A stretch of 64,000 bases of DNA from Acinetobacter zhairuonensis (GCF_022601715.1 NZ_JAKVIM010000001.1:309926-373925), one strand, 5' to 3'. Positions 29,486-39,235 are shown, counted from the first letter of the stretch. Numbers and translations: made by a program. Notes: generated by a model from the letters alone, not told the origin.

Positions 29486-30502
29486 ATGCACTTGGCGGCA
29501 TTGCATACTCCGAGTCAGATTCAACTCAATAAAGATGGAAATCTAAAGCATTTCCTGACCATCGAAGGGCTATCGAAAGCCACACTCACGAAAATATTGG
29601 ACACAGCGCAGTCCTTTTTTAATGACCAAAATCAGCTGATAACCAACAACCTGCTAGAAGGTCGTACGGTCATGAATTTGTTCTTTGAAAATTCGACTCG
29701 TACCCGTACCACTTTTGAAGCGGCTGCAAAACGTTTATCTGCAAATGTACTGAATATTGATATTGCACGTTCAAGTACCTCTAAGGGTGAAACTTTACGC
29801 GACACGCTGTGGAATTTAGAGGCGATGGCGGCAGATATCTTTGTCGTGCGTCATTCATCTTCAGGTGCAGCACACTTTATTGCACAGACAGTTTGCCCAC
29901 ATGTCGCAATCATCAATGCAGGCGATGGGCGTCATGCACATCCAACTCAAGCCATGTTGGATATGTTGACCATTCGCCGTGAAACCAAGAAGCCATTTGA
30001 AGAGCTGAGTGTCGCGATTATTGGTGATATTAAACATTCACGTGTTGCGCGTTCTGATGTTGCAGCTTTACAAACTTTGGGTTGTAAGGATATTCGTGTC
30101 ATTGCACCGAACACTTTATTGCCACATGGTTTTGAAGAATATGGTTCAGGCGTGCGTTTATTTAACAAAATGGATGAAGGTGTGAAAGACTGCGATGTGA
30201 TTATCACCTTGCGTATTCAAAATGAACGTATTGATTCGCCAGCCCTGTCTTCTCAATCTGAATTCTATAAAATGTTTGGTTTGAACAAAGAACGTTTAGC
30301 TTTGGCGAAACCTGATTGTATCGTGATGCATCCTGGTCCAATGAACCGTGGCGTAGAAATTGATTCAAGTATTGCAGATGGTCCGCAATCGGTGATTTTA
30401 AATCAGGTGACCAATGGTATTGCCGTGCGTATGGCGGTATTGGCGTTGTCAATGCAAGGTCAATTACAAGAACAAGGTCTATTAGAAGCGATTGCGGGAT
30501 AA
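29486..30502 (+). CDS. pyrB: Aspartate carbamoyltransferase catalytic subunit
   Basis: 338 residues, the long Pseudomonas-type chain (E. coli 311). Condenses carbamoyl phosphate with aspartate in pyrimidine synthesis. Carbamoyl-phosphate loop [17 protein letters not shown] and the aspartate-binding region near [12 protein letters not shown] are intact. No pyrI regulatory gene follows; the next gene, 9 bp downstream, is a dihydroorotase-like protein. In Pseudomonas this pairing makes a dodecameric PyrB/PyrC' complex. AAGGAATCT precedes the ATG. Confidence 0.96.
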   Translation: MHLAALHTPSQIQLNKDGNLKHFLTIEGLSKATLTKILDTAQSFFNDQNQLITNNLLEGRTVMNLFFENSTRTRTTFEAAAKRLSANVLNIDIARSSTSKGETLRDTLWNLEAMAADIFVVRHSSSGAAHFIAQTVCPHVAIINAGDGRHAHPTQAMLDMLTIRRETKKPFEELSVAIIGDIKHSRVARSDVAALQTLGCKDIRVIAPNTLLPHGFEEYGSGVRLFNKMDEGVKDCDVIITLRIQNERIDSPALSSQSEFYKMFGLNKERLALAKPDCIVMHPGPMNRGVEIDSSIADGPQSVILNQVTNGIAVRMAVLALSMQGQLQEQGLLEAIAG

Positions 30503-30511
30503 GAGAAAGTC

Positions 30512-31747
30512 ATGAGTATTGTAAAAATTGAAAATGTCCGTGTCTTAGACCCAATTCAGCAAACCGACTCTGTGCAAACGGTTTATTTAGAACAGGGCAA
30601 ATTGGTTGCTGCTAAAGATGCAGTTGAAGCGACACTGGATGGACAAGGTAAATGGTTAATGCCAACCATGGTGGATTTGTGTGCACGTTTACGTGAACCA
30701 GGTCAGCAACAGCATGGAACGTTAAAGTCTGAAGGTAAGGCTGCACGTGAGAATGGTATTTTGCATGTGTTTACCCCGCCAGATTCAAAGCCGATTGTGC
30801 AAGACAATGGGGCTTTGATTCACGGTCTGGTTGAAAAAGCCATGTTGGATGGTGGTATCTATTTACAAGTCATTGGTGCTCAGACCCAAGGTCTAAAAGG
30901 GCAACAACCTGCGAATATGGCAGGCTTGAAAAAAGGTGGTTGTACCGCTGTTTCAAATGCCAATGCTCCTTTTGCCAATGATGATGTCGTGATTCGTACT
31001 TTGGAATATGCTGCAGGTCTTGGTCTGACTGTCGTGTTCTATGCTGAAGAGCCACAAATTGCCAAAGATGGTTGTGTGCATGAAGGCTTTATTGCGTCGC
31101 GTCAAGGCTTGCCAATGATTCCAGCTTTAGCTGAAACTGTGGCGATTGCTAAATACCTACTGATGATTGAAGCAACGGGTGTACATGCACACTTTAGTTT
31201 GTTGTCATGCGGTGCTTCAGTTGAGTTAATCAGGATTGCGAAAGAGAAAGGTTTACCTGTAACCGCTGATGTCGCAATGCATCAACTGCACTTAACCGAT
31301 AGTCTGATTGATGGCTTTAATGCCTTGGCACATGTGCGCCCGCCTTTACGCTCTGAAAAAGATCAAGAACGTTTACGCCAAGGCGTGAAAGATGGTGTGA
31401 TTGATGCGATTTGTACGCATCATGAACCATTGAGCAGCTCGGCTAAAATGGCACCATTTGCTGAAACAGAGCCAGGTTTTACTGCATTTGATACCTATGT
31501 ATCTTTAGGTGTGCAATTGGTTAAAGAAGGTCTATTTACTCCATTAGAATGGGTGGAAAAAGTGACTTTAGCCCCTGCTAAAGTGGCTAATATGCAAGAC
31601 CGTTGGATGGAAGAAGCAGGTTGGGTCTTGGTTGATCCCGAGCTTGAGTGGACTTTGACCAAGGAAAGCATTTTGTCCCAAGGTAAAAATACACCGTTAA
31701 TTAATCAGACTTTGACAGGGAAAGTATTACAAACTTTTCATGCTTAA
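30512..31747 (+). CDS. pyrC': Non-catalytic dihydroorotase-like subunit PyrC'
   Basis: 411 residues with an amidohydrolase/dihydroorotase fold but without the metal centre. The canonical DxHxHxR motif reads VDLCARLREPG, so both histidines are replaced (Cys and Arg). Where active enzymes carry SLHCE or similar, this one has FYAEE. The TIAHMS-like strand reads VHAHFSLLS, and DHAPH reads THHEP. Fold-defining glycines and the C-terminal strand are kept, so this is a maintained structural subunit, not a decaying gene. It lies 9 bp after pyrB with AAGAGAAAG as ribosome-binding site. It matches the inactive PyrC' required for ATCase assembly in Pseudomonas. Confidence 0.9.
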   Translation: MSIVKIENVRVLDPIQQTDSVQTVYLEQGKLVAAKDAVEATLDGQGKWLMPTMVDLCARLREPGQQQHGTLKSEGKAARENGILHVFTPPDSKPIVQDNGALIHGLVEKAMLDGGIYLQVIGAQTQGLKGQQPANMAGLKKGGCTAVSNANAPFANDDVVIRTLEYAAGLGLTVVFYAEEPQIAKDGCVHEGFIASRQGLPMIPALAETVAIAKYLLMIEATGVHAHFSLLSCGASVELIRIAKEKGLPVTADVAMHQLHLTDSLIDGFNALAHVRPPLRSEKDQERLRQGVKDGVIDAICTHHEPLSSSAKMAPFAETEPGFTAFDTYVSLGVQLVKEGLFTPLEWVEKVTLAPAKVANMQDRWMEEAGWVLVDPELEWTLTKESILSQGKNTPLINQTLTGKVLQTFHA

Positions 31748-31760
31748 TTTTTGACAGACA

Positions 31761-31787
31761 AAAGCCAGCAATTGCTGGCTTTTTTTA
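31761..31787 (+). terminator. Rho-independent terminator after pyrBC'
   Basis: 9-bp perfect stem AAAGCCAGC/GCTGGCTTT, AATT loop, T run. Confidence 0.9.
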
Positions 31788-31903
31788 TAACTTGCTTTTG
31801 TGCAATGGTGAAAGAGGTTCTGAAAATACAATAATTTACACTGTTTAAAAAATGAGCATATACACTATTTCAATAATGCTTCAAAAGAATAAGAGGGCAG
31901 AAA

Positions 31904-33361
31904 ATGCTGACGAATATTATTGAATTACTGCAGCAACAAGTGACACCCATGGTATTACAGTCGGAGACTGAACATTTACTTGAAAAGAAACATGCGCTAG
32001 ATAACTTTTATCCTATTCTCTTAAGTTTGTTGAAGGACAAACCAGAATATATTTCAGAGTTACAAAATCATTTAAACCCGCGCTTGACCGATATTTTTAC
32101 AACGCATACCTCACTCAAAGAAAAATTCATAGAAGCGATTGGAGCAACAGCACCGCCATCAGAAATAGAAGAGGCATTGAACCATGCAATTGCGCCAACC
32201 ATAGGGGTACTGGAAACACAAGCTGGCTCCAGTAATCAGCATACCATTGAGCATTTTTTACAGCAGCATGCAACCGATATTGCAGTAGCTTTACCTTTGT
32301 GGGCGAAACCCTTACTGGCGGCATTAGGAGTGAATACCTTAGTTGGACAAACGGTACATCAAAGTCCAAGTTCGACGTCTTATATTGGATCTGAGAAAAG
32401 CACTCGCTGGTGGGTGCCAGTTCTATTTATTGTTGTATTGGGTTTGGTTTTCGCCTTGCTGTTTAAAATGTGTAGTCGAGAAGAACAATCTAGTACTGTA
32501 GCAAATACCAGAGTTGCGAGTGTACCTGCTAAATTTCAACTGACTACGGGACAAGATGGGTTACTTGTGACCTGTCAAATATTGACTGCAAATAAATCTT
32601 ATATTGATATTTTACAGAATGAAGTGAAGCAGATTTTTGCCCACCCTGTGGGATGTGGGGCAGATGATAATATTAATTTGCATACGGCATTTATAGATCA
32701 GGATGCAATTCCGAGTGTATTGAAAATAATAAAAGGTACTCCAAATGTATCCATCACGTGGATGGGGGATCAATTGGCTATTCAGGCTGAAAGTAATACT
32801 GTTGCCAATGATCTGGTACAGCAAATACAACCTTTAGTTCCAAATATGCACATTGTGACTCAGCAACCATTAGATGTAAGCAAAGCAGTAGATACCAGTG
32901 TTAGTGATGCGGAAAAAGCCCTTTCAAGTTTGAATCAAGATCATATAAAAGCACTGGATGTTGCAACGGCATTGAATTTGCAAATCATTAATTTTGAGCC
33001 ATATTCCAGTGAAATTCCTGAAATCAATAAGTCTATTTTAGACCAAGCTGCAGCATTAATTAAGCGCGCTCCGCAAGTAGAACTGGTAATTGAGGGGCAT
33101 ACAGACAATGTGGGAACTGCTCAAGAAAATAAAGAACTTTCAGTGAAAAGAGCACAAGCGGTGATGGAATATTTGATTAAACAAGGGGTGGATCCTGCCA
33201 AACTACAGGCTGTAGGTTTAGGTGCAGAGCAACCAATCGCGGAAAATGGTACGCCTGAAGGGCAATTTAAAAATCGCCGTATTGAGTTTAAAGTATTAAA
33301 TACCGAAACTGGCACAGTTCGTAAGGTGAATGAGGAAGGCGTAAATTCTGGTGGATATTAA
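31904..33361 (+). CDS. Inner-membrane protein with C-terminal OmpA domain
   Basis: 485 residues. Residues 1-160 are soluble and helical, with no signal peptide. One transmembrane helix lies near 170-188 (WWVPVLFIVVLGLVFALLF), so the N-terminal part is cytosolic and the rest periplasmic. Residues about 205-330 look like BON-type repeats. The OmpA-type peptidoglycan-binding domain covers about 365-470 (IEGHTDNVGT, LSVKRAQAVMEYL, NRRIEFKV; peptidoglycan-contacting Asp and Arg intact). AAGAGGG precedes the ATG. I infer a link between the membrane and the cell wall. Confidence 0.82.
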   Translation: MLTNIIELLQQQVTPMVLQSETEHLLEKKHALDNFYPILLSLLKDKPEYISELQNHLNPRLTDIFTTHTSLKEKFIEAIGATAPPSEIEEALNHAIAPTIGVLETQAGSSNQHTIEHFLQQHATDIAVALPLWAKPLLAALGVNTLVGQTVHQSPSSTSYIGSEKSTRWWVPVLFIVVLGLVFALLFKMCSREEQSSTVANTRVASVPAKFQLTTGQDGLLVTCQILTANKSYIDILQNEVKQIFAHPVGCGADDNINLHTAFIDQDAIPSVLKIIKGTPNVSITWMGDQLAIQAESNTVANDLVQQIQPLVPNMHIVTQQPLDVSKAVDTSVSDAEKALSSLNQDHIKALDVATALNLQIINFEPYSSEIPEINKSILDQAAALIKRAPQVELVIEGHTDNVGTAQENKELSVKRAQAVMEYLIKQGVDPAKLQAVGLGAEQPIAENGTPEGQFKNRRIEFKVLNTETGTVRKVNEEGVNSGGY

Positions 33362-33406
33362 CCGTTATACTCAAGCTGAATTGATGTAATGACAAATGAC
33401 GCAAGA

Positions 33407-33439
33407 AAAGGACTTTGCTGTTGAGCGGTAAAGTCCTTT
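33407..33439 (+). terminator. Hairpin after the OmpA-domain gene
   Basis: 10-bp perfect stem AAAGGACTTT/AAAGTCCTTT with a 13-nt loop. The T tail is short (CTTATT). Confidence 0.6.
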
Positions 33440-33575
33440 CTTATTGCATCTCCAATAAAGGTTAAATCCATGAAAATGCGATAAGTATTCATAGACAAGT
33501 TTGGGAAGTAAGCACCAATTGGCTTAAAATAGAATGCATGATGAACAGCAACAATAAACTTTGACGAGCATATAG

Positions 33576-34277
33576 ATGAGAAGATCGATTCATAAAGAGC
33601 AGCATAATTTAGAAAAAACAGGGTGGTTGCGTGCTGCGGTGTTGGGGGCGAATGATGGCATTATCTCAGTCACCAGTCTGGTGATTGGTGTGGTTGCCAG
33701 TGGAGCAGGGCAACAGACGATTTTTATTACCTGCCTAGCGGGTTTAATTTCTGGTGCGATCTCGATGGCGGCAGGTGAATATATCTCGGTTAAGTCTCAA
33801 TCAGATATTGAAGAAGCAGATTTAGCACTGGAACGTCGTGAACTCGAGATTAATCCAGAACAAGAATTAAAAGAGTTAACCCAAATCTATATTCATCGAG
33901 GATTGGATGAACAGTTGGCACATGAAGTTGCAGTTCAATTAACAGCACATGATTCTTTGGCTGCTCATGCACGTGATGAAATTGGTATTAATGAAATGAC
34001 CGTGGCCAAGCCTATACAGGCAGCCTTGTCATCAGCCCTGTCATTTTCAGTTGGTGCAGTGATTCCCTTGTTGGCCGTGCTATTTGCTCCCGCACACTAT
34101 CTCGCAAATTCAATTGTGATTGTTTCAATTTTCGCGTTATTGGCACTTGGTGCACTGGCAAGCTATACCGCAGGTTCTCCAGTTTGGAAAGGTGCATTGA
34201 GAGTATTATTTTGGGGATGTTTTGCAATGTTAATCACCAGCGCAATTGGTTCATTATTTGATGTGAGTGTGGCGTAG
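33576..34277 (+). CDS. VIT1/CCC1-family iron or manganese transporter
   Basis: 233 residues, five predicted helices. Conserved motifs of the DUF125/VIT family are visible: RAAVLGANDGIIS near the N-terminus, GLISGAISMAAGEYISVKSQ, a cytosolic metal-binding helical hairpin rich in Glu (about 85-140), and ALGALASYTAG. Family members move Fe2+ or Mn2+ out of the cytosol. Substrate and direction cannot be decided from sequence. Monocistronic. Confidence 0.88.
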   Translation: MRRSIHKEQHNLEKTGWLRAAVLGANDGIISVTSLVIGVVASGAGQQTIFITCLAGLISGAISMAAGEYISVKSQSDIEEADLALERRELEINPEQELKELTQIYIHRGLDEQLAHEVAVQLTAHDSLAAHARDEIGINEMTVAKPIQAALSSALSFSVGAVIPLLAVLFAPAHYLANSIVIVSIFALLALGALASYTAGSPVWKGALRVLFWGCFAMLITSAIGSLFDVSVA

Positions 34278-34453
34278 TACTCAGTATATAGCCTTTCATG
34301 ACTTTCCGATGAAATGCAGCAGAAGCGCTTTAATTTTATTTTCCATTTGATAAAAATGTGATACTTATAACGTAATGTATCTGATAATTTGGATGCATAG
34401 AGGTTTCAGGACAGAAACTGGTAAGCGACAAAAAATTAAACAAGGAGTTTAAG

Positions 34454-34567
34454 ATGCTTCAATTACTCAGAAAGTTACTTTGTTTCCACATTTATGAATA
34501 TGAGCAAATGCAGGAAATAGGTGAACATCTGGAATGCAGAAAATGCGGGGATAATAAAACGACGTAG
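34454..34567 (+). CDS. 37-residue zinc-knuckle-like small protein
   Basis: Very short ORF with a textbook ribosome-binding site (CAAGGAG, 8 bases before the ATG). It starts MLQLLRKLLCFHIYEYEQ and ends LECRKCGDNKTT. The four potential ligands C10, H12, C28 and C31 form a CxH...CxxC zinc knuckle. This layout matches small Cys-rich proteins described in Pseudomonas and Acinetobacter and some phage-borne DUF1660-like proteins, though I cannot confirm the family. A terminator hairpin follows at once, so the unit is a complete mini-gene. Confidence 0.75.
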   Translation: MLQLLRKLLCFHIYEYEQMQEIGEHLECRKCGDNKTT

Positions 34568-34586
34568 TGGTTGAATTGTTCCAGCT

Positions 34587-34624
34587 AAATCCGAAGTGAG
34601 CTAATCATTTCGGATTTTGTTCTT
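34587..34624 (+). terminator. Rho-independent terminator of the 37-residue gene
   Basis: Stem AAATCCGAA/TTCGGATTT continued inward by TGA/TCA across a G-T pair, 5-nt loop, then TTTTGTTCTTTT. Confidence 0.8.
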
Positions 34625-34723
34625 TTAAAGTCTGGGTAAATGATGAGTAAATTTTTCATCAAGTTTATTATCTGATTCGCTAAAGCCGTTACAATGATTT
34701 AATCCAGTTTTTACCGATTCAAT

Positions 34724-34948
34724 ATGTCTAAAGATTTTCAAAAAGAAACTTATATTGTAGATGATCAACTTGCGGATACGTTGACGTGGTTGTGTCATCA
34801 TCAAGACTGTTATGAACGCTTTGAATATGATGCTATAGCCGAGCAATTAACTGTTTTTCATGCCAATGGCGCCGATATTATTCGAAAAGGGGATTACCTC
34901 AATGCACAATACGGCATTTTGATAACCGCACATAATTTTGCTGGTTAA
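34724..34948 (+). CDS. Small conserved hypothetical protein
   Basis: 74 residues, soluble, compact alpha/beta look (TYIVDDQLADTLTWLCHHQDC, then EQLTVFHANGADIIRKGDYL). One CHHQDC cluster. No clear ribosome-binding site before the ATG. It is followed by a terminator shared with convergent bioB. Family not recognised; coding is plausible from composition. Confidence 0.5.
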   Translation: MSKDFQKETYIVDDQLADTLTWLCHHQDCYERFEYDAIAEQLTVFHANGADIIRKGDYLNAQYGILITAHNFAG

Positions 34949-35000
34949 GATGCTGATTATTGATTGAGTGAGTTATCAAATCTTAAATAAAATACAAATA

Positions 35001-35030
35001 AAAAAGCCAATTCTTAGAACTGGCTTTTTT
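35001..35030. terminator. Bidirectional terminator between the 74-residue gene and bioB
   Basis: AAAAAGCCA/TGGCTTTTT stem with an inner TTC/GAA pair, A and T runs on the two sides. Confidence 0.8.
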
Positions 35031-35058
35031 ATTAGGCTTAGGAACTTAAAAAGTCCTA

Positions 35059-36048
35059 TTAACCTGCCATTGCATCTACAGAAAGTTCAGCAACAGTTGG
35101 TTTTGCTTTTTCAGCAACTAAACCTAATTTATTGAAGAGTTGTTTGTCACGCCCTTCACCTGCATTTGGCGTAGTGAGTAATTTCTCACCTGAGAACAGT
35201 GAGTTTGCACCTGCCATGAATGCTAATGCTTGGTCAGAATCAGATAAAGATTCACGACCAGCAGAAAGACGAATATAGCTTTCAGGCATAATGATACGCG
35301 CAACAGCGATTGTACGAATCCACTCAGTGACTTCTAGTTTTTCAACATCTGCCAATGGTGTGCCTTCAATTGGAACCAACATGTTGATTGGCACTGACTC
35401 TGGATGAAGCGGTAAAGTTGCAAGTTCAAGCAATAGACCAATACGGTCTGCTGTGTCTTCACCCAGACCGACGATACCACCACTACATACTTTCATGCCC
35501 GCACCGCGAACATATTCAAGTGTATTTAAGCGATCATCGAAAGTACGGGTACTGATAATATTTGAATAGTATTCGCGTGAAGTATCAAGGTTGTGGTTGT
35601 AGTAGTCTAGACCAGCATCTTTTAAGCGTTCAGCTTGAGACTGGTTTAACATGCCTAAAGTCATGCAAGTTTCTAAACCTAAGGCTTTTACTTCACGAAC
35701 CATTTCAAGTACATAAGGCATATCACGCTCGTGCGGGTTACGCCATGCAGCACCCATACAGAAGCGAGAAGAACCAGATTCTAATGCCTCTTTTGCTTCA
35801 CTAATCACTTTTTCTACGGCAATGCGTTTTTCTGCTTCCAGCTTTGAATCGTAGCGTGCAGACTGCGAGCAGTATTTGCAATCTTCAGGGCATTTACCTG
35901 TTTTAATTGATAATAAAGTGCTGACTTGAATGGTATTGGCATCGAAATGCTCACGATGAACTTTTTGTGCTTGGAAAACCAAGTCTAAAAAAGGTTGTTC
36001 ATATAAAGCTTGAATTTCTTCACGCGTCCAATCATTACGTACAGTCAT
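35059..36048 (-). CDS. bioB: Biotin synthase
   Basis: 329 residues from the ATG at 36048; the frame is open to 36129, but that part overlaps the promoter and operator. Radical-SAM enzyme that inserts sulfur into dethiobiotin. The 4Fe-4S cluster motif CPEDCKYC holds C53, C57 and C60; further conserved cysteines (CMGAAW, CMTLG, VCSGG) serve the sacrificial 2Fe-2S cluster. GIVGLGE is intact. It stands alone here, without bioF/H/C/D. An inverted repeat upstream suggests dedicated regulation. Confidence 0.96.
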   Translation of the reverse strand: MTVRNDWTREEIQALYEQPFLDLVFQAQKVHREHFDANTIQVSTLLSIKTGKCPEDCKYCSQSARYDSKLEAEKRIAVEKVISEAKEALESGSSRFCMGAAWRNPHERDMPYVLEMVREVKALGLETCMTLGMLNQSQAERLKDAGLDYYNHNLDTSREYYSNIISTRTFDDRLNTLEYVRGAGMKVCSGGIVGLGEDTADRIGLLLELATLPLHPESVPINMLVPIEGTPLADVEKLEVTEWIRTIAVARIIMPESYIRLSAGRESLSDSDQALAFMAGANSLFSGEKLLTTPNAGEGRDKQLFNKLGLVAEKAKPTVAELSVDAMAG

Positions 36049-36063
36049 TCTAGGAAGTCCATC

Positions 36064-36097
36064 ATCTGTATTCTTTATTGGCTTTAATAATACAGAT
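36064..36097 (-). promoter_or_regulatory. Candidate biotin operator at the bioB promoter
   Basis: Perfect 9-bp inverted repeat ATCTGTATT/AATACAGAT separated by 16 bp, 16-49 bp upstream of the bioB start. A minus-strand TATTAT (36087-36092) lies inside it as a possible -10. Two-armed spacing resembles BirA operators (arms of 9 around about 14-16 bp), but the arm sequence differs from E. coli TTGTAAACC. Confidence 0.55.
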
Positions 36098-36347
36098 TTC
36101 GTGCCAAAACCAAAGGCAAAAAAAACCAAAACTTATAGTATCTGACGATTAATTTTGGCAGATAGAATGAGCGATTAGATATAAGACTTAGTCACAAAGT
36201 CAGCTAATTTTAGCGAAAATTACGTGCAAAGTTTTTAAATTCGCTAGTGAATATTGTGGCAAACACGTAACTATCCTTTTTATAAAACAATAACTTTGCA
36301 AAGATCTGTAAAAGCTCGCTCTATAAATTCACCATAGAAACCTAGTT

Positions 36348-37448
36348 TTAAACTGTTTGAGATTTAAGCAGCTGCTCTTGAATTGCCCAGTCGATATGGA
36401 CTTGCACAATGTCATCATGCAAGTGACGCGTTTCATGCAAAGTTTGTAGAATTAAGCTGGAAAATGGGGCATTTCCCAAACCAATTGCGATATTTCGCAT
36501 AAAGCTTTGATAGCCTGTGCGTCGTATTGGACTGCCTTCGGTATTGGCTAAAAACGTTGCTTCATCCCAATGCCATAGATCTAATAAAGTAACTCGATCT
36601 AGATCATGGCGTGGATTAAAATCTTCAATACTGGCTTTTTGCGCAAAACTGTTCCAAGGACAAATCAGTTGGCAGTCATCACAGCCAAACACTCGATTGC
36701 CAATGCCGCGTCTGAGTTCTTCAGGGATAATACCTTTGTATTCAATGGTCAAATAAGCAATACATTTACGTGCATCAAGCATATACGGTTCGACAATGGC
36801 TTGCGTCGGGCAAATATCGATACAAGCTGTACAAGAGCCACAATGTTTGGTGGTTGGTGTATCAAAAGGTAAATCGAGAGAAGTAAACAATTCCCCTAAC
36901 ACAAAAAATGACCCTGATTTTTTATGAATGAGTAAGGTATGTTTGCCTGTCCAACCCATCCCTGCATTTTCAGCCAAAGACTTTTCGAAAATAGGGGCGG
37001 AATCTGCAAAAGGTCGGGATTCAAAATCACCTACACGTTCCCGAATACGTGTTGCCAAGGTTTTAAGACGTCCACGCATGATTTTGTGATAGTCACGTCC
37101 ACGTGCATAACGCGCAATAATCGCGGCATTCGGTTCATTGGGAACATAGCGAGGCTTGGGTGTTTCCACCAAATAATTCATACGTACACAGATAATGCTC
37201 CGTGTTCCTGGAACCAGTAGGGTTGGATCGGCACGCTTGTCCAAGTTTTCTTCAAGATAGGTCATATCTGCATGATAACCACGCTTTAAATATTCTTTAA
37301 AACGCGCTAATTCTGCTTGAGCATCTGGTTTGGCAATGACACAATCAGCAAAACCCAAGTCTAAAGCCTGAGCTTTGATCCATACTTTCAGTTCTTGAGG
37401 ATCAAGCTGTTGCAGTGAGATTTTTGAGGAAGAAGAGGTCGAAGCCAT
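36348..37448 (-). CDS. queG: Epoxyqueuosine reductase
   Basis: 366 residues from the ATG at 37448; nine more codons are open upstream without support. Cobalamin-dependent reductase for the last step of queuosine synthesis in tRNA. The two 4Fe-4S motifs are clear: CGSCTACIDICP and CDDCQLICPWN. IARYARGRDYHKIMR and DSAPIFEKSLAENAGMGW are typical. C-terminal HEAT-like helices are present. Divergent from nnrD with only 21 bp between starts, the same neighbour pair as in E. coli (queG/nnr). Confidence 0.95.
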   Translation of the reverse strand: MASTSSSSKISLQQLDPQELKVWIKAQALDLGFADCVIAKPDAQAELARFKEYLKRGYHADMTYLEENLDKRADPTLLVPGTRSIICVRMNYLVETPKPRYVPNEPNAAIIARYARGRDYHKIMRGRLKTLATRIRERVGDFESRPFADSAPIFEKSLAENAGMGWTGKHTLLIHKKSGSFFVLGELFTSLDLPFDTPTTKHCGSCTACIDICPTQAIVEPYMLDARKCIAYLTIEYKGIIPEELRRGIGNRVFGCDDCQLICPWNSFAQKASIEDFNPRHDLDRVTLLDLWHWDEATFLANTEGSPIRRTGYQSFMRNIAIGLGNAPFSSLILQTLHETRHLHDDIVQVHIDWAIQEQLLKSQTV

Positions 37449-37469
37449 AAACCAATAATAGGGATAAAC

Positions 37470-38960
37470 ATGCAACGTTCAGTTTACCATAGCCGCGAAA
37501 TTCAAGCATGGGAGCAACGTTGGTTTGCTCAGCAAAATTCATCATTGGGCTTAATGCAGCAAGCAGCTTGGACAATTGTTCAGCAGTTGTTGCCGCAATT
37601 TGAACAAAAGAAAATTAAAAAAATAGCAGTGTGGTGTGGGCAGGGCAATAATGCGGGGGATGGTTATTTTATTGCAGGTTATTTGAAACAGGCAGGTTTA
37701 CAAGTCACTGTTTTAACCACTGAACGAGGACCTTCTTCTGATTTACATCAGGCATACTTATTTGCGCAGTCACAGCATATTTCGTTTACTGTTATCGAAA
37801 CACTAATTACAGAATCTGAATTACAACAATTAGAATACTTTGAATGCCATATTGATGCCTTATTTGGCATAGGCTTGAACCGCGAGTTGAATCAAGCTTG
37901 GCAAAAGATCATTCATTTGTTTAATGCACAAGCGGGACTAAAAATTGCGGTGGATATTCCGAGTGGTTTGCAGGCAAATACGGGGCAGGCTTTACCTTGT
38001 GCGATTCAGGCAGATCACACTTTCACTTTACTGGGTTATAAAGCTGGCTTATTTACAGGACAGGGCAAAGAGTTTGTCGGTCAACTGCATTTACTGAGCC
38101 CTATTCCACGTGATGAAAAATTACATCCCATCGCTCTGTTATCAGCAAAGAATATTACTTTGCCGCAACGACAAGCGTTTGGTCACAAAGGTAGCTATGG
38201 GCATGTCTTGGTGGTGGGTGGTCATGCCGATATGGGTGGTGCGGTGATTATGGCAGCTGAGGCTGCTTTTCATGCGGGTGCGGGAAAAGTCAGTGTGATC
38301 TGTCATGCCAAGCATCATCAAGCAATTTTGTCACGTGCGCCGAATATTATGGTGCGAGATATTAATGCTTTGGATAAAGAGGGCATTCAACAACTCCTTT
38401 CACATATCGATGCCGTCTGTTTTGGCATGGGACTTGGACGGGATGAATGGGCAGCACAGATCTTTCAGCAGTGGTTCGAACTGCTCAATCAAAATGCGCA
38501 TTTAGAAGTGGTATTAGATGCTGATGGACTTTGGTTTTTGGCGAAAGACCAGCAAAAGTTGAATGATCATATATATGCAACGCCGCATTCGGGTGAAGCT
38601 GCGACTTTATTGGGTTGTACAGCTACGGAAATTGAGCAAGATCGTATCACTGCAATTCATCGATTACGTGAAACCTTTGCAGGACAATGGGTTCTGAAAG
38701 GGGCAGGAAGTTTAATCTTAGAGGATGAATTGTATATTTGTACCCAAGGCAATGCGGGCATGGGAACAGGGGGGATGGGAGATGTGCTCGCAGGCATGGT
38801 GGCGAGTTTAAAGGCCCAATTCCATGAAGATATTACCTTACATGAAATTGTCAGCTTGCATGCCCAAGCAGGTGATCTGTTAGCACAGCAAGGGATGCGT
38901 GGTTTGCAGGCGCATGCGATGGGTGAAGCAATTTATCAAGTGGTGAATGGAAAGCAGTGA
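37470..38960 (+). CDS. nnrD: Bifunctional NAD(P)H-hydrate repair enzyme
   Basis: 496 residues. The N-terminal YjeF epimerase domain (about 1-215, with CGQGNNAGDGYFIA) interconverts R and S NAD(P)H hydrate. The C-terminal ribokinase-like domain (about 225-490) dehydrates the S form with ADP (GHKGSYGHVLVVGG, ATPHSGEAATLLG, GNAGMGTGGMGDVLAG). Both are complete. The stop overlaps the acyP start (TGATG), implying coupled translation. Often named nnr. Confidence 0.95.
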   Translation: MQRSVYHSREIQAWEQRWFAQQNSSLGLMQQAAWTIVQQLLPQFEQKKIKKIAVWCGQGNNAGDGYFIAGYLKQAGLQVTVLTTERGPSSDLHQAYLFAQSQHISFTVIETLITESELQQLEYFECHIDALFGIGLNRELNQAWQKIIHLFNAQAGLKIAVDIPSGLQANTGQALPCAIQADHTFTLLGYKAGLFTGQGKEFVGQLHLLSPIPRDEKLHPIALLSAKNITLPQRQAFGHKGSYGHVLVVGGHADMGGAVIMAAEAAFHAGAGKVSVICHAKHHQAILSRAPNIMVRDINALDKEGIQQLLSHIDAVCFGMGLGRDEWAAQIFQQWFELLNQNAHLEVVLDADGLWFLAKDQQKLNDHIYATPHSGEAATLLGCTATEIEQDRITAIHRLRETFAGQWVLKGAGSLILEDELYICTQGNAGMGTGGMGDVLAGMVASLKAQFHEDITLHEIVSLHAQAGDLLAQQGMRGLQAHAMGEAIYQVVNGKQ

Positions 38961-39235
38961 TGAACAAGAGTTATAAACTTACTATTTCAGGCAAAGTTCA
39001 GGGTGTGGGCTACCGTCGCTGGTTTCAACGTCAAGCCATGCAATTGCAAGTTCAGGGATGGGTTAGAAATATAGCCACAGGTGAAGTTGAAGCTCTTGTC
39101 ATTACAGATGCTGGAAAGCTTGAAAATTTGATTGAATGCGCTTATCAGGGACCACCACTTGCACAGGTCACCGAGGTGGTTTGGATTGAAATAGAAAATA
39201 CGGTGCTAACGAATGATTTTCAAATCTTAAAGTAA
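38960..39235 (+). CDS. acyP: Acylphosphatase
   Basis: 91 residues from the ATG at 38960; a GTG just before is in frame, but the ATG overlaps the nnrD stop. Hydrolyses carboxyl-phosphate bonds. Catalytic R19 in KVQGVGYRRW and N37 in GWVRNIATGEVEA are present. Slightly unusual TGEVE where many members have DGTVE. Operon partner of nnrD, possibly clearing acyl phosphates in metabolite repair. Confidence 0.92.
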   Translation: MNKSYKLTISGKVQGVGYRRWFQRQAMQLQVQGWVRNIATGEVEALVITDAGKLENLIECAYQGPPLAQVTEVVWIEIENTVLTNDFQILK

